Assembly: GCF_024346135.1 (NCBI RefSeq)
Contig: NZ_JAGQCJ010000002.1
Location: forward strand, 62,001 to 126,000
Source of the DNA: Cyanobium sp. CH-040
GTDB lineage: Bacteria; Cyanobacteriota; Cyanobacteriia; PCC-6307; Cyanobiaceae
Length of the DNA: 64,000 nucleotides
Direction: 5' to 3'
Part shown: one piece after another, positions 53,995 through 63,897 of the stretch
How positions within the stretch are numbered: position 1 is the first letter of the stretch
Layout: each line of letters opens with the position of its first letter
Translations under genes and position numbers: made by a program
Notes under the pieces: model-generated
Seen by the model: the letters and a program-made list of their open reading frames with translations, nothing else
What the model was told of the DNA's origin: nothing
The model's database searches: none

Positions 53995-54687
53995 GTGGCC
54001 GAGCGGGCCAGGGTGCCGGTACCCGTGTGGCAGCAGCTGCTGAGTCGTCTGGGCCTGCTGGCGCTCGTGGTGTCGCTCGCGGGCCTGGGGCTGCTGCTCC
54101 TGTTTCCCCGGTCCCTGCGGCTCTGGCTCAGTCCTCCGCCCGTGGAGGGCCTCGACGCCCGCACCACGGCCGATGGACGCCTGCTGGGTCACTTTCCCTA
54201 TGGCGAAGCCTCCCCGGAGACCCTGGTGGAGGTGGCTCCGGGCCAGGCCCTCCACCGCGATGCAGCCCAGGCGCTGCTGGGGATGCAGCGGGCCGCCGCC
54301 GCCGACGGGGTGCAACTGGTGCTGCTCAGCGCCTTCCGCCCCGTGGCGCTCCAGAAGGAACTGTTCTTTGACGTGAAGTCGGAGCGCAACCAGAGCGCCA
54401 GAGAAAGGGCCCAGGTGAGCGCTCCCCCCGGGTTCTCCGAGCACAGCACCGGCTACGCCGTCGACCTGGGCGATGCCCTGGCACCCCAGAGCCACCTCTC
54501 GGTGAGTTTCGAGCGCACGGCCGCCTTCGCCTGGCTGGAGGCCAACGCCGCCCGTCACCATTTCATCCTTTCGTTTCCTCCCGGCAATGCGCAGGGAGTG
54601 AGCTACGAGCCCTGGCACTGGCGCTTCGAGGGCTCCGCCGATGCCCTCCAGCTGTTCGAGGCCGCCCACCGCCTCGAGCGCGACTGA
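53995..54687 (+). CDS. D-alanyl-D-alanine carboxypeptidase, VanY/M15B family
   Basis: Zinc peptidase of the cell envelope, trimming the last D-Ala from peptidoglycan stems. From GTG 53995 it has 230 residues: a membrane helix (RLGLLALVVSLAGLGLLLLF, residues about 18-37), then LLSAFRPVALQ, FSEHSTGYAVDLGDAL (SxHxxGxAxD zinc motif) and SYEPWHWRFEG (ExWH). The frame stays open and protein-like for 47 codons upstream (PQPGGARLRALTGGRVAAADD) but holds no ATG, GTG or TTG. The start may therefore be a rare codon, or GTG 53995 with a long leader. Confidence 0.88.
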   Translation: MAERARVPVPVWQQLLSRLGLLALVVSLAGLGLLLLFPRSLRLWLSPPPVEGLDARTTADGRLLGHFPYGEASPETLVEVAPGQALHRDAAQALLGMQRAAAADGVQLVLLSAFRPVALQKELFFDVKSERNQSARERAQVSAPPGFSEHSTGYAVDLGDALAPQSHLSVSFERTAAFAWLEANAARHHFILSFPPGNAQGVSYEPWHWRFEGSADALQLFEAAHRLERD

Positions 54688-54802
54688 GCACGCCTGACCA
54701 TGCCTGCCCACCGGGCCTGACCAAGCCTGAGCACGGCCCAGCACATGGCCCAGGACATGGCCCCGCATGCTGCCTGTCCCGGGCGCTGCCAGGCCAGTAG
54801 GC

Positions 54803-54808
54803 TAGGGT
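54803..54808 (+). promoter_or_regulatory. candidate -10 element TAGGGT for typA
   Basis: TAGGGT (preceded by TAGGC) 41 bases before the typA ATG. The 162-base spacer before typA otherwise holds short CCTGACC/GCCTG-type repeats (54690-54730) and nothing else I can name. Confidence 0.4.
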
Positions 54809-54849
54809 GAATGCTGGGCTACAGACCAGAACGCAGGAATTCTTAAAGT

Positions 54850-56658
54850 ATGAGCGCCGTCCATCCCGGCACGCCGATTCGCAATATCGCGATCATCGCC
54901 CACGTTGACCACGGCAAAACCACCCTGGTGGACGCACTGCTGGCGCAGTCCGGCATCTTCCGCGACAACGAGGCGGTGCCCACCTGCGTGATGGACTCCA
55001 ACGACCTGGAGCGGGAGCGCGGCATCACCATCCTCTCCAAGAACACCGCGGTGGATTACGAGGGGATCCGCATCAACATCGTCGACACCCCCGGTCACGC
55101 CGACTTCGGCGGTGAGGTGGAGCGGGTGCTGGGCATGGTGGACGGCTGTCTGCTGATCGTGGACGCCAACGAGGGGCCCATGCCCCAGACCCGCTTCGTG
55201 CTCAAGAAGGCCCTGGAGAAGGGCCTGCGCCCGATCGTGTTCGTGAACAAGATCGACCGGGCCCGGGTGGATCCCGAGGTGGCCGTCGACAAGGTGCTCG
55301 ACCTGTTTCTGGAGCTGGGCGCCGACGACGACCAGTGTGATTTCCCCTACCTGTTCGGCAGCGGCATGGGCGGCTATGCCAAGCCGGACATGAAGACCGA
55401 CAGCGACACGATGAAGCCGCTGTTTGACGCGATCCTGCGCCATGTGCCGCCGCCGGTGGGCGATGCCGAGAAGCCCCTGCAGCTGCAGGTCACCACGCTG
55501 GATTACAGCGACTTCCTCGGCCGGATCATGATCGGCCGGATCCACAACGGCGTGATCAAGGCCGGCCAGCCCGCCGCCCTGATCCGCGACGACGGCTCCA
55601 TCAAGCGCGGGCGCATCAGCAAGCTGCTGGGCTTCCAGGGCCTGCAGCGGGTGGAGATCGACCAGGCCAGCGCCGGCGACCTGGTGGCCGTGGCCGGTTT
55701 CGATGAGGTGAACATCGGCGAGACGATCGCCTGTCCCGACAACCCCGAGGCCCTGCCGCTGATCAAGGTGGACGAGCCCACCCTGCAGATGACCTTCGTG
55801 GTCAACGACTCCCCGTTCGCCGGCAAGGAGGGCAAGTTCGTCACCAGCCGTCAGGTGCGCGACCGCCTGCAGCGGGAACTGCTCACCAACGTGGCCCTGC
55901 GGGTGGAGGACACCGACTCGCCGGACCGCTGGGCCGTGAGCGGCCGTGGTGAGCTGCACCTGGGCATCCTGATCGAGACCATGCGCCGCGAGGGCTACGA
56001 GTTCCAGGTGAGCCAGCCCCAGGTGATCTTCCGCACGATCGACGGCACCCCCCACGAGCCCTTCGAGACCCTGGTGCTGGATGTGCCCGAGGAATCCGTG
56101 GGCGCCTGCATCGAGAAGCTCGGCATCCGCAAGGCCGAGATGCAGAATATGGAGAACACCAACGACGGCCGCACCCAGCTGGAGTTCCTGGTGCCGTCCC
56201 GGGGCCTGATCGGTTTCCGGGGCGAGTTCATCCGCGCCACCCGCGGCGAGGGGATCATGAGCCACTCCTTCCTCGACTACCGGCCGATGCAGGGTGAGTT
56301 CGATGCCCGCCGCAACGGCGTGCTGATCGCCTTCGAGGAGGGCACCGCCACCTTCTACGCCCTCAAGAACGCCGAGGACCGTGGCCAGTTCTTCATCAGC
56401 CCCGGCACCAAGGTCTACAAGAGCATGATCGTCGGTGAACACAACCGGCCCCAGGACCTGGAGATCAACGTCTGCAAGACCAAGCAGCTCACGAACATGC
56501 GCTCCGCCGGCGCCGAGGAGCTCGACACCCTGCAGGCGCCGATGCAGATGACCCTGGAGCGGGCGCTGGAGTACATCGGTCCCGACGAGATGCTCGAGGT
56601 GACCCCCGAGTCGATCCGCCTGCGCAAGCTGCCCGCCAGGAAGCCCGCCAAGCGCTGA
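54850..56658 (+). CDS. typA: ribosome-associated GTPase TypA/BipA
   Basis: Translational GTPase that binds the 70S ribosome under stress and affects ribosome assembly. The 602-residue protein has G1 [16 protein letters not shown]2/G3 RGITI and [16 protein letters not shown]4 [11 protein letters not shown], then EF-G-like domains and the TypA-specific C-terminus ([36 protein letters not shown], shown here only in part as [12 protein letters not shown]). Length matches the family (about 600). Confidence 0.97.
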   Translation: MSAVHPGTPIRNIAIIAHVDHGKTTLVDALLAQSGIFRDNEAVPTCVMDSNDLERERGITILSKNTAVDYEGIRINIVDTPGHADFGGEVERVLGMVDGCLLIVDANEGPMPQTRFVLKKALEKGLRPIVFVNKIDRARVDPEVAVDKVLDLFLELGADDDQCDFPYLFGSGMGGYAKPDMKTDSDTMKPLFDAILRHVPPPVGDAEKPLQLQVTTLDYSDFLGRIMIGRIHNGVIKAGQPAALIRDDGSIKRGRISKLLGFQGLQRVEIDQASAGDLVAVAGFDEVNIGETIACPDNPEALPLIKVDEPTLQMTFVVNDSPFAGKEGKFVTSRQVRDRLQRELLTNVALRVEDTDSPDRWAVSGRGELHLGILIETMRREGYEFQVSQPQVIFRTIDGTPHEPFETLVLDVPEESVGACIEKLGIRKAEMQNMENTNDGRTQLEFLVPSRGLIGFRGEFIRATRGEGIMSHSFLDYRPMQGEFDARRNGVLIAFEEGTATFYALKNAEDRGQFFISPGTKVYKSMIVGEHNRPQDLEINVCKTKQLTNMRSAGAEELDTLQAPMQMTLERALEYIGPDEMLEVTPESIRLRKLPARKPAKR

Positions 56659-56676
56659 ATCCGCCCCCGCGGTGCC

Positions 56677-57105
56677 GTGTCCCTGCCTCCGGATCCCGAT
56701 GAGACGGTCCTGATGGCCGATCCTCGCTTCCGCGAGGCCGTCGCCCTCTTCAATGCCGGCGCGTGGTATGCCGCCCACGACGGCTTCGAGGAGCTCTGGC
56801 ACGAGACGGCCGGGCCTCTGCGCCCCGTGCTGCAGGGAATCCTGCAGCTGGCGGTGGCCCAGCTGCATCTGGAGCGGGGCAACCGCCGTGGCGCCACCAT
56901 CCTCACCGGCGAGGGGCTGGGTCGCCTGCGCTCGGCGCCCGAGCAGGCCCTGGGACTCGATCTCGTGGCGCTGCGGACCAACGCCGGCTGCTGGCTGCAG
57001 CTCCTGCAGCAGGATCGGCCGCTCGATGGCGCTGCCCTGCCGCCGCCGCGGCTGGGGCCTGCCCTGCCCCGAACCCGCCCAGAGGCCCCCGGGGTGGATC
57101 GGTAG
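56677..57105 (+). CDS. DUF309 family protein
   Basis: Predicted 142-residue helical protein. It shows the DUF309 pattern: RFREAVALFNAGAWYAAHDGFEELWHE followed by PVLQGILQLAVAQLHLERGN and GATILTGEGLGRL. The H-(D/E)-x-(F/L)-E-E-L-W helix is the family hallmark. Function unknown; possibly a small helical scaffold. GTG start at 56677, 18 bases after typA, so possibly co-transcribed. The C-terminus is Pro-rich. Confidence 0.85.
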   Translation: MSLPPDPDETVLMADPRFREAVALFNAGAWYAAHDGFEELWHETAGPLRPVLQGILQLAVAQLHLERGNRRGATILTGEGLGRLRSAPEQALGLDLVALRTNAGCWLQLLQQDRPLDGAALPPPRLGPALPRTRPEAPGVDR

Positions 57106-57108
57106 ATT
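57103..57108 (+). promoter_or_regulatory. candidate -10 element TAGATT for the lptA-lptB-lptF run
   Basis: TAGATT overlapping the DUF309 stop codon, 44 bases before the TTG start of the lptA-like gene; fits TAnnnT. Confidence 0.4.
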
Positions 57109-57152
57109 GCCTGCACCGACGGCCCTCCGGCCCGGCCGCCGCTCCGCCCCCC

Positions 57153-57626
57153 TTGCCCCCTGTCCCTCCGCCGCTCAGACCACCCCTGGCCGGCCTCGCA
57201 CTGGTCGGCCTGATGCTCTGGGGGGCCCTGGCGCCCGGGCGGGTGGAGGCCCAGAGGCAGGCCCAGGCCGGCGAACCGGTGGTGACCCCCACCAGCGGTC
57301 TCGTCACCATCGAGTCCGACCTGCAGCGCGCTGACAACCTCACCGGTGTGATCACGGCCAGCGGCAACGTGCGCATCGTCTATCCGGACCGGCGGGTGGT
57401 GGCCACGGCTCGCCAGGCGCAGTACTTCACCCGGGAGGGACGGGTGGTGCTCAGCGGCGACGTCGATGTGATCCAGGTGGACGGCCCCTCGATCCAGGCC
57501 GACCGCATCACCTACCTGGTGGACCAGGAGCGGGTGATCGCCGAACCCGTGCGCGGCGGCCAGGTGTTCAGCCGCTTCCCCGTGCCCCAGGAACGGCGGG
57601 AACCGCGTTCCCCCGAGGCACGATGA
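57153..57626 (+). CDS. lptA: LptA/OstA-like lipopolysaccharide transport protein
   Basis: Periplasmic bridge protein for LPS transport. The 157-residue protein has a signal peptide (PLAGLALVGLMLWGALAPGRVEA, cleaved after VEAQ-like Ala-x-Ala region) and OstA beta-jellyroll repeats: GLVTIESDLQRADNLTGVITASGNV, VVATARQAQYFTREGRVVLSGDV and ADRITYLVDQERVIAEP. TTG at 57153 is preferred; ATG 57213 would cut into the signal peptide. The stop overlaps lptB (ATGA). Confidence 0.88.
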   Translation: MPPVPPPLRPPLAGLALVGLMLWGALAPGRVEAQRQAQAGEPVVTPTSGLVTIESDLQRADNLTGVITASGNVRIVYPDRRVVATARQAQYFTREGRVVLSGDVDVIQVDGPSIQADRITYLVDQERVIAEPVRGGQVFSRFPVPQERREPRSPEAR

Positions 57627-58351
57627 CGCTGGTGCTGGACGAGGTGCTCCTGGCCATCGGCGGCCGGGTGCTGGTCAACCGCGTCTCGATCGCGCTCGAC
57701 CAGGGTGAGGTGGTGGGTCTGCTCGGACCCAACGGTGCCGGCAAGACCACCACCTTCGGCCTCGTCACCGGCCTGCTGCGCCCCGATGCGGGGCAGGTGC
57801 TGCTGGACGGACAGGAGATCGGCCGCCTGCCGATGCCCCAGCGCGCCCGTCTCGGGATCGGCTACCTGCCCCAGGAGCCGAGCGTGTTCCGGCAGCTGAG
57901 CGTGCGCGACAACCTGCGTCTGGCCCTGGAGCAGAGCGGCACACCCCGCTCCCTGCGCCGGGAGCGCCTGGACAGCCTGATCGCCGAGTTCCACCTCACC
58001 CCCTTCCAGCACCGGCGGGGTTTTCAGCTGTCCGGCGGGGAACGTCGACGCTGCGAGGTGGCCCGGGCGCTGGCGGTGGGCGTCAGCGGCCCCCGCTATC
58101 TCCTGCTCGACGAGCCCTTCGCGGGGGTTGACCCCATCGCCGTGGCCGACCTGCAGGAGCTGATCGCCGGCCTGCGAGAGCGCGGCATGGGCCTGCTGAT
58201 CACCGACCACAACGTGCGCGAGACCCTGGCCATCACCGACCGGGCCTACATCCTCTCGGAGGGCTCGATCCTGGCCTCGGGCAGCTCCCACGAAGTGGGC
58301 CACGATCCTCTGGTGAGGCGGCACTATCTCGGCGAGGGATTCCGGCTGTGA
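57623..58351 (+). CDS. lptB: LPS export ABC transporter ATPase LptB
   Basis: Powers extraction of LPS from the inner membrane. The 242-residue ABC protein has Walker A LLGPNGAGKTTTFG, Q-loop YLPQEPSVFRQL, signature LSGGERRRCEVARAL, Walker B LLLDEPFAGVDP and the switch His in ITDHNVRETL. QEPSVFR and DHNVRETL are LptB-typical. Overlaps lptA and lptF by four bases each. Confidence 0.95.
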   Translation: MTLVLDEVLLAIGGRVLVNRVSIALDQGEVVGLLGPNGAGKTTTFGLVTGLLRPDAGQVLLDGQEIGRLPMPQRARLGIGYLPQEPSVFRQLSVRDNLRLALEQSGTPRSLRRERLDSLIAEFHLTPFQHRRGFQLSGGERRRCEVARALAVGVSGPRYLLLDEPFAGVDPIAVADLQELIAGLRERGMGLLITDHNVRETLAITDRAYILSEGSILASGSSHEVGHDPLVRRHYLGEGFRL

Positions 58352-59526
58352 GCGCTGTGCAACGCCTGCTGCGCCCTCTGTTGGCCCCCTGGCGCTCGCT
58401 GCCGCTGATCGACCGCTGGCTGCTGGGGGAGCTTGTCGGTCCGCTGCTGTTCGGCATCGGGGCCTTCACGGCGGTGTCGCTGTCGGTGGGTGCGGTGTTC
58501 GATCTGGTGCGCCGCATCGCCGAGTCCGGCCTGCCCGTAAGCATCGCGCTGCAGGTGCTGGTCCTGGAGCTGCCGTCCTTCCTGGTGCTGTCGTTCCCGA
58601 TGGCCACGCTGATGGCCTGTCTGCTCACCTACAGCAAGCTGTCGGGCAACAGCGAGCTCACGGCGCTGCGCAGCGTGGGCGTGAGCGCCTGGCGGATGGT
58701 GTCTCCTGCCCTGGCGCTGGCGCTGGTGATGACCCTGCTCACCTTCGCCTTCAACGAGGCCGTGGTACCCCACACCCTGCGCCAGGCCGAGGCCACCCGG
58801 GACCGGGCGATCGGCAAGGCCGTGCTCGGGGAGGACCGGGAGCGCGTGAGCTACTCGCGCTTCGGCAACGTCACCCAGCCCGACGGCAGCCGCAACCGCA
58901 CCCTCACCCACTTCTTCTACGCCCAGCGGATGAACCAGGGGGTGATGGAGCAGGTGACGGTGCTGGACCTCTCCCAGTCTGGTCAACGTCTGATGCTCAC
59001 CGCCGAGGAGGGCCGCTGGAATGAGCAGGAGGAGATGTGGGAGTTCCGGGACGGCCGGCTCTATGTGGTGAGCGAGCAGGGCGGCGAGACCATCACCTCG
59101 GCCACCTTCGACCGCTATCTCTATCCGCTCGGCAACCAGCCCCTGAAGGTGGCCAAGCTGCCCACCGACGCCGAGCTGCTCACGATCGGCCAGGCCCGCA
59201 CCGCCGAGCGCCTCCTGCGCGAATCGGGCGACCCCCAGGCCGCCCGCAAGCTGCGCGTGCGCATCCAGGAGAAGTTCTCCTTCCCGGCGGTCTGTCTGGT
59301 GTTCGGCCTGCTGGGCAGCTGCCTGGGGGTGAGGCCGAATGCCCGGCGTAGCCGCAGCCAGGGGTTCGGCCTCAGCGTGCTGTTGATCTTCGCTTACTAC
59401 GTGGTGGCCTTCAGCTTCAGCGCCATGGGCGTGAACGGCGCCCTCACCCCCCAGCTCTCCGCCTGGCTGCCGGTGGCGATCTTCCTGCTGATCGGTGCCG
59501 GTTTGCTGCGTCAGGCCAGCCGCTAA
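58348..59526 (+). CDS. lptF: LptF/LptG family permease
   Basis: Membrane subunit of the LPS exporter. The 392-residue protein has the N-terminal helices ([56 protein letters not shown] shown in parts), a beta-jellyroll periplasmic domain (residues about 130-270), and C-terminal helices ([29 protein letters not shown]). The [10 protein letters not shown] coupling region contacts LptB. Only one LptF/G gene is present, as in other cyanobacteria. GTG start overlaps the lptB stop. Confidence 0.93.
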   Translation: MSAVQRLLRPLLAPWRSLPLIDRWLLGELVGPLLFGIGAFTAVSLSVGAVFDLVRRIAESGLPVSIALQVLVLELPSFLVLSFPMATLMACLLTYSKLSGNSELTALRSVGVSAWRMVSPALALALVMTLLTFAFNEAVVPHTLRQAEATRDRAIGKAVLGEDRERVSYSRFGNVTQPDGSRNRTLTHFFYAQRMNQGVMEQVTVLDLSQSGQRLMLTAEEGRWNEQEEMWEFRDGRLYVVSEQGGETITSATFDRYLYPLGNQPLKVAKLPTDAELLTIGQARTAERLLRESGDPQAARKLRVRIQEKFSFPAVCLVFGLLGSCLGVRPNARRSRSQGFGLSVLLIFAYYVVAFSFSAMGVNGALTPQLSAWLPVAIFLLIGAGLLRQASR

Positions 59527-59558
59527 GCGGCAGACTGGCCGCAGGACTTCCTCCGACC

Positions 59559-60494
59559 TTGCCTGATCTGCTGCATGACCCGGTGACGGCCCTCGGCCTC
59601 ACCGCCTTCGCCCTGCTGTTGACCGTTCTGCCGCTGGCCTTCTGGTCCGTGAGCGGCGGTCGCAGCAGCACCGGCGTGCGCCTGCTCGTGGCTGCCGCCA
59701 ATCTCTGTCTCACCGCCCAGCTGGTGCTGCGCTGGATAGGCTCCGGCCACTTCCCCATCAGCAACCTCTACGAGTCGCTCTGCTTCCTGGCCTGGGGCTG
59801 CACGCTGGTGCAGCTGCTGGTGGAGCGCAGCTGGCCCTCGCCTCTGGTTCCCGCCGCCACGACCCCCGTAGCTCTGGGCTGCGTGGCCTTCGCCAGCTTC
59901 GCCCTGCCCGAGCGGCTGCAGGAGGCGTCGCCGCTGGTGCCCGCCCTGCGCTCCAGCTGGCTTGTGATGCACGTGAGCGTGATCATGCTGAGCTACGCCG
60001 CCCTGCTGGTGGGCTCGCTGCTCTCCCTGGCCGTGCTGTTCACCGACCGGGGCCAGGACCTGGAGCTGCGCAGCAGCTCGATCGGCAGCGGCGGCTTCCG
60101 CCAGGCCCGTCTGGCCAGCGACGGACCCGGGGCCATGGCTGCCCCGCTGCAGCTCAGCAGTGTGTCGATGACGATGGCCGAGCAGCTCGATTCGCTCAGC
60201 TACCGCACCATCACGGTGGGCTTCCTGCTGCTCTCGGTGGGCCTGGTGAGCGGCGCCGTCTGGGCCAACGAGGCCTGGGGCAGCTGGTGGAGCTGGGATC
60301 CGAAGGAAACCTGGGCCCTGATCTGCTGGCTGGTGTACGCGGCCTACCTGCACACGCGCCTGATCCGCGGCTGGCAGGGCCGCAGACCGGCACTGCTGGC
60401 CAGTGCCGGTCTGGTGGTGATCGCCGTCTGCTACATCGGCGTCAACCTCCTGGGCATCGGCCTGCACAGCTACGGCTGGTTCTTCGAGGGCTGA
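59559..60494 (+). CDS. ccsA: cytochrome c biogenesis protein CcsA (ResC/Ycf5-type)
   Basis: Haem-handling subunit of system II cytochrome c maturation; attaches haem to apocytochromes such as cytochrome f and c6 in the lumen. The 311-residue protein has about eight helices and the haem-binding [21 protein letters not shown] near residue 245 (the tryptophan-rich WWD motif), with conserved His in [23 protein letters not shown] and IGLHSYGWF. Some annotations call it CcsB. Start TTG 59559, 32 bases after lptF. Confidence 0.94.
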   Translation: MPDLLHDPVTALGLTAFALLLTVLPLAFWSVSGGRSSTGVRLLVAAANLCLTAQLVLRWIGSGHFPISNLYESLCFLAWGCTLVQLLVERSWPSPLVPAATTPVALGCVAFASFALPERLQEASPLVPALRSSWLVMHVSVIMLSYAALLVGSLLSLAVLFTDRGQDLELRSSSIGSGGFRQARLASDGPGAMAAPLQLSSVSMTMAEQLDSLSYRTITVGFLLLSVGLVSGAVWANEAWGSWWSWDPKETWALICWLVYAAYLHTRLIRGWQGRRPALLASAGLVVIAVCYIGVNLLGIGLHSYGWFFEG

Positions 60495-60502
60495 TCCGCC
60501 GA

Positions 60503-61186
60503 TCAGGCCGCCACCGGTTCGGGGCGCCGGCTTTGCCGGATGCCCCGGATCGCCTCGGCGTAGTCGCCGGCGCCGAACACGCCCGAACCGCTCACGATCG
60601 CGTTGGCACCGGCCTCGATCACCTTCCAGGCGTTGGCGGGCTTGATGCCGCCGTCCACCTCGATCCAGGGATCCACACCCTTCTCGTCGCACATGCGGCG
60701 CAGATCGCGGATCTTGTCCACCTGGCTCTCGATGAAGCTCTGCCCGCCGAAGCCGGGGTTCACGCTCATCACCAGCACCAGGTCGCAGAGCTCGAGGCAG
60801 TACTCGAGGGTGTCCAGCGGGGTGCTGGGGTTGAGCACGGCGCCAGCCATCTTGCCGAGGTCGCGGATCTGGGCGAGGTTGCGGTGCAGGTGCGGGCAGG
60901 CCTCCACCTGCACGGAGATGATGTCGGCGCCGGCGCGGGCGAAGTCGGCCACGTACTTCTCCGGCTCCACGATCATCAGGTGCACGTCGAGGGGCTTGCT
61001 GGTGACGGGCCGCAGGGCCTCGACGATCAGGGGACCGATGGTGATGTTGGGAACGAAGCGGCCGTCCATCACGTCCACGTGGATCCAGTCGGCTCCCGCC
61101 TGATCCACGGCGCGCACGTCCTCACCCAGACGGGAGAAATCCGCCGACAGGATCGACGGGGACACGACCAGGGACTTCGTGCTCAT
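60503..61186 (-). CDS. rpe: ribulose-phosphate 3-epimerase
   Basis: Interconverts ribulose 5-phosphate and xylulose 5-phosphate in the Calvin and pentose phosphate cycles. The 227-residue TIM barrel has [34 protein letters not shown] (metal ligands), [23 protein letters not shown] and [15 protein letters not shown] -10-like TACAAT at 61218-61213 would place the transcript start near 61206, so ATG 61186 ([11 protein letters not shown]) fits better than the in-frame ATG at 61201. Confidence 0.96.
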   Translation of the reverse strand: MSTKSLVVSPSILSADFSRLGEDVRAVDQAGADWIHVDVMDGRFVPNITIGPLIVEALRPVTSKPLDVHLMIVEPEKYVADFARAGADIISVQVEACPHLHRNLAQIRDLGKMAGAVLNPSTPLDTLEYCLELCDLVLVMSVNPGFGGQSFIESQVDKIRDLRRMCDEKGVDPWIEVDGGIKPANAWKVIEAGANAIVSGSGVFGAGDYAEAIRGIRQSRRPEPVAA

Positions 61187-61212
61187 GGGAGATGTCGGCA
61201 TGGGAGGGCGTG

Positions 61213-61218
61213 ATTGTA
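61213..61218 (-). promoter_or_regulatory. candidate -10 element TACAAT for rpe
   Basis: Minus-strand TACAAT, one base from the consensus TATAAT, 26 bases before the rpe ATG at 61186. Confidence 0.5.
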
Positions 61219-61268
61219 GGAAGGGGGCTGCGGTGCCTCCCTGGCGCTGTGCCGACCGGAGCCGCTGA

Positions 61269-61274
61269 TAAAGT
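61269..61274 (+). promoter_or_regulatory. candidate -10 element TAAAGT for glpX
   Basis: TAAAGT 138 bases before the glpX start; a transcript from here would carry a leader of about 130 nucleotides that includes the G-tract motif at 61305. Confidence 0.4.
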
Positions 61275-61304
61275 TGCTCCGCTTCAGGCCTGGGAGTGAG
61301 CGCA

Positions 61305-61335
61305 GGGGCAGGGGTCAGGGTTCAGGGCTGAGGGG
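61305..61335 (+). promoter_or_regulatory. five-tract G-quadruplex motif in the glpX leader
   Basis: GGGG-CA-GGGG-TCA-GGG-TTCA-GGG-CTGA-GGGG: five tracts of at least three G with loops of 2, 3, 4 and 4 bases on the coding strand, so it would also form in the mRNA. It lies between the -10-like box at 61269 and the glpX start. Confidence 0.6.
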
Positions 61336-61412
61336 TCATCCACTCAGCGATCCCAGCACCGCTTCTGAGGCCCGTTCCCTGCGCCTGCATCGTTCTCCCC
61401 TGCCGGTACACC

Positions 61413-62417
61413 GTGGATCGCACCCTCATTCAGGAAATTCTCGAGGTCGTCGAACAGGCGGCCATCGCCTCGGCGAAGCTCACCGGCATGGGCCTCAAGA
61501 ACGAAGCCGACGCCGCTGCGGTCGAGGCCATGCGCGAGCGCATGGGTCAGATCCAGATGCAGGGCCGGATCGTGATCGGCGAGGGCGAGCGCGACGAAGC
61601 GCCCATGCTCTACATCGGTGAGGAAGTGGGCAGCGGCAGCGGCCCCGGCGTGGACTTCGCCGTCGACCCCTGCGAGGGCACCAACCTCTGCGCCAACAGC
61701 CAGCGCGGCTCCATGGCGGTGCTGGCGGCCTCCGACCGCGGCGGCCTGTTCAACGCACCCGACTTCTACATGAACAAGCTGGCGGCGCCGCCGGCCGCCA
61801 AGGGCAAGGTGGACATCCGCAAGTCGGCCACCGAGAACATCGAGATTCTCAGCCAGTGCCTGGGCGTGCCCAAGAGCGATCTGGTGATCGTGGTCATGGA
61901 CCGGGCCCGCCACAAGGGGCTGATCGCCGAGATCCGCGCCACCGGCGCCCGGGTGCAGCCGATCTCCGACGGCGACGTGCAGGCCGCCATCGCCTGCGGG
62001 TTCGCCGGCACCGGCACCCACTGCCTGATGGGCATCGGCGCGGCCCCTGAAGGGGTGATCTCCGCCGCCGCCCTGCGTGCCCTGGGCGGCCACTTCCAGG
62101 GGCAGCTCGTCTATGACCCCGCCGTGGCCCAGACCAAGGAGTGGGAGGGGCTCACCCGCGAGGGCAACCTGGCCCGCCTGGCCGAGATGGGCATCAGCGA
62201 CCCCGACAGGGTCTACGAAGCCGAGGAACTGGCCTGCGGCGAGAACGTGGTCTTCGCCGCCTCCGGGATCACCGACGGCCTGCTCTTCGACGGCGTCAAG
62301 TTCGAGCCGGACTGCACCCGCACCAGCTCGCTGGTGATCAGCACCCTGGACAACACCGCTCGCTTCACCACGACGGTTCACATCAAGGAGGGCGCCAAGA
62401 GCATCTCCCTGCGCTGA
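61413..62417 (+). CDS. glpX: class II fructose-1,6-/sedoheptulose-1,7-bisphosphatase
   Basis: Dual bisphosphatase of the Calvin cycle in cyanobacteria, releasing phosphate from FBP and SBP. The 334-residue GlpX-type protein has [32 protein letters not shown] (metal-binding), [15 protein letters not shown] and [25 protein letters not shown] start. The surrounding order rpe, glpX, hemA, glgC is typical of picocyanobacteria. Confidence 0.97.
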   Translation: MDRTLIQEILEVVEQAAIASAKLTGMGLKNEADAAAVEAMRERMGQIQMQGRIVIGEGERDEAPMLYIGEEVGSGSGPGVDFAVDPCEGTNLCANSQRGSMAVLAASDRGGLFNAPDFYMNKLAAPPAAKGKVDIRKSATENIEILSQCLGVPKSDLVIVVMDRARHKGLIAEIRATGARVQPISDGDVQAAIACGFAGTGTHCLMGIGAAPEGVISAAALRALGGHFQGQLVYDPAVAQTKEWEGLTREGNLARLAEMGISDPDRVYEAEELACGENVVFAASGITDGLLFDGVKFEPDCTRTSSLVISTLDNTARFTTTVHIKEGAKSISLR

Positions 62418-62461
62418 GGTTCCCACCCCCGCCAGCTCACCGGCTCCATCACGTTTCCTCC

Positions 62462-63772
62462 ATGCACATCGCGGTCGTCGGACTGAGCCATCGCACGGCT
62501 CCGGTGGAGATCCGGGAGCGGCTCAGCATCCCGGAGCAGACGATGGAGGACTCCCTCCAGAGGCTGCGCAGTGATGAGCAGGTGCTGGAGGCCTCCATCC
62601 TCAGCACCTGCAACCGGCTGGAGATCTACACCCTGCTCCGCCATCCCGAGCAGGGCATCACCGCGGTGGGGCAGTTCCTCAGCCAGGTCTCCGGCCTGGC
62701 GATCGAAGACCTTTCGCCCCACCTGTTCACCTACCACCACGAGGAGGCGGTAGGGCACCTGCTGCGGGTGGCCGCCGGCCTCGATTCGCTGGTGCTTGGT
62801 GAAGGCCAGATCCTCTCCCAGGTGAAGCGGATGGTGCGCCTCGGCCAGGAGCACCGCTCCCTCGGTCCGATCCTCAACCGCCTGCTCAACCAGGCGGTGA
62901 GCACCGGCAAGCGGGTGCGCACCGAAACCAGGCTCGGCACCGGCGCCGTGTCGATCAGCTCGGCGGCGGTGGAGCTCGCCCAGCTCAAGGTGGGCCAGGC
63001 CCGCGGCCAGGACGAGATGGTGCCGCTCGATCAGGAGCAGGTGGCCGTCGTGGGTGCAGGCCGCATGGCCAGGCTGCTGCTCCAGCACCTGCAGGCCAAG
63101 GGCTGCCGGGGCGTGGTGCTGCTCAACCGCACCCTCAGCAAGGCGGAACTGCTGGCCGCCGATTTCCCCGACCTGCCCGTGCAGTGCCGCCCCCTGGAGG
63201 ATCTGGACCACTGCCTGAGCACCTGTTCGCTGGTGTTCACCAGCACCGGCGCCGAGGACCCGATCATCAGCGCCGAGCGCCTCTCGGGGCTCAACCGGCG
63301 CAGCTCGCTGATGCTCGTGGACATCGGCGTGCCCCGCAACATCGCCGCAGACACCGCCTCGCTCCCCGGAGTGCAGGCCTTTGACGTGGACGACCTCCAG
63401 GAGGTGGTGGCCCGCAACCAGGAGGCACGCCGGGAGATGGCCGCCGAGGCCGAAGCCCTGCTGGAGGAGGAAGCGCGCCTGTTTCTGGAGTGGTGGGACG
63501 GCCTTGAGGCGGTGCCGGTGGTGAACCGGCTGCGCCGCCTGCTGGAGGACATCCGCGAACAGGAACTGCAGAAGGCCCTCAGCCGCATGGGACCGGACCT
63601 CTCGGCCCGGGAGCGCAAGGTGGTGGAGGCCCTCAGCAAGGGCATCATCAACAAGATCCTGCACACCCCGGTCACCAACATCCGGGCGCCGCAGCCCCGT
63701 CCGCACCGCCACACGGCGATGCGGGTGCTCGAGGAGCTGTTCGAACTCCATGACCCCGTACAGTCCGACTGA
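62462..63772 (+). CDS. hemA: glutamyl-tRNA reductase HemA
   Basis: First committed step of tetrapyrrole synthesis: reduces glutamyl-tRNA to glutamate-1-semialdehyde for haem, chlorophyll and bilins. The 436-residue protein has [26 protein letters not shown] with the catalytic Cys, [20 protein letters not shown], the NADPH-binding [17 protein letters not shown], and the C-terminal dimerisation helix. It completes, with GUN4, chlP and pcyA in this window, parts of the chlorophyll and bilin branches. Confidence 0.97.
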   Translation: MHIAVVGLSHRTAPVEIRERLSIPEQTMEDSLQRLRSDEQVLEASILSTCNRLEIYTLLRHPEQGITAVGQFLSQVSGLAIEDLSPHLFTYHHEEAVGHLLRVAAGLDSLVLGEGQILSQVKRMVRLGQEHRSLGPILNRLLNQAVSTGKRVRTETRLGTGAVSISSAAVELAQLKVGQARGQDEMVPLDQEQVAVVGAGRMARLLLQHLQAKGCRGVVLLNRTLSKAELLAADFPDLPVQCRPLEDLDHCLSTCSLVFTSTGAEDPIISAERLSGLNRRSSLMLVDIGVPRNIAADTASLPGVQAFDVDDLQEVVARNQEARREMAAEAEALLEEEARLFLEWWDGLEAVPVVNRLRRLLEDIREQELQKALSRMGPDLSARERKVVEALSKGIINKILHTPVTNIRAPQPRPHRHTAMRVLEELFELHDPVQSD

Positions 63773-63817
63773 TCCCGGTTGATGGGATCACCGCTGTGCT
63801 GCCTGCAACAGTTCGTG

Positions 63818-63838
63818 CCCCTCGCCCCCCTCCCCCCT
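63818..63838. repeat. C-rich tract between hemA and glgC
   Basis: CCCC-TCG-CCCCCC-T-CCCCCC. On the minus strand these are three G-tracts, two long enough to be split, so a quadruplex is possible. It lies upstream of the glgC -10-like box. The rest of this 125-base gap holds GATCCC/GGGATC (7-base loop) just after the hemA stop and nothing else I can name. Confidence 0.4.
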
Positions 63839-63861
63839 GGCCTGATGACCGGGCCTTCCCC

Positions 63862-63867
63862 TACGGT
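63862..63867 (+). promoter_or_regulatory. candidate -10 element TACGGT for glgC
   Basis: TACGGT 30 bases before the glgC ATG; fits TAnnnT. Confidence 0.4.
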
Positions 63868-63897
63868 CGCCGCAGCCCAACAACGGGGACGGCTGGC

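Noticed and set aside
54802-56868. 688-codon minus-strand open frame opposite typA
   Set aside because: Antisense shadow of typA.
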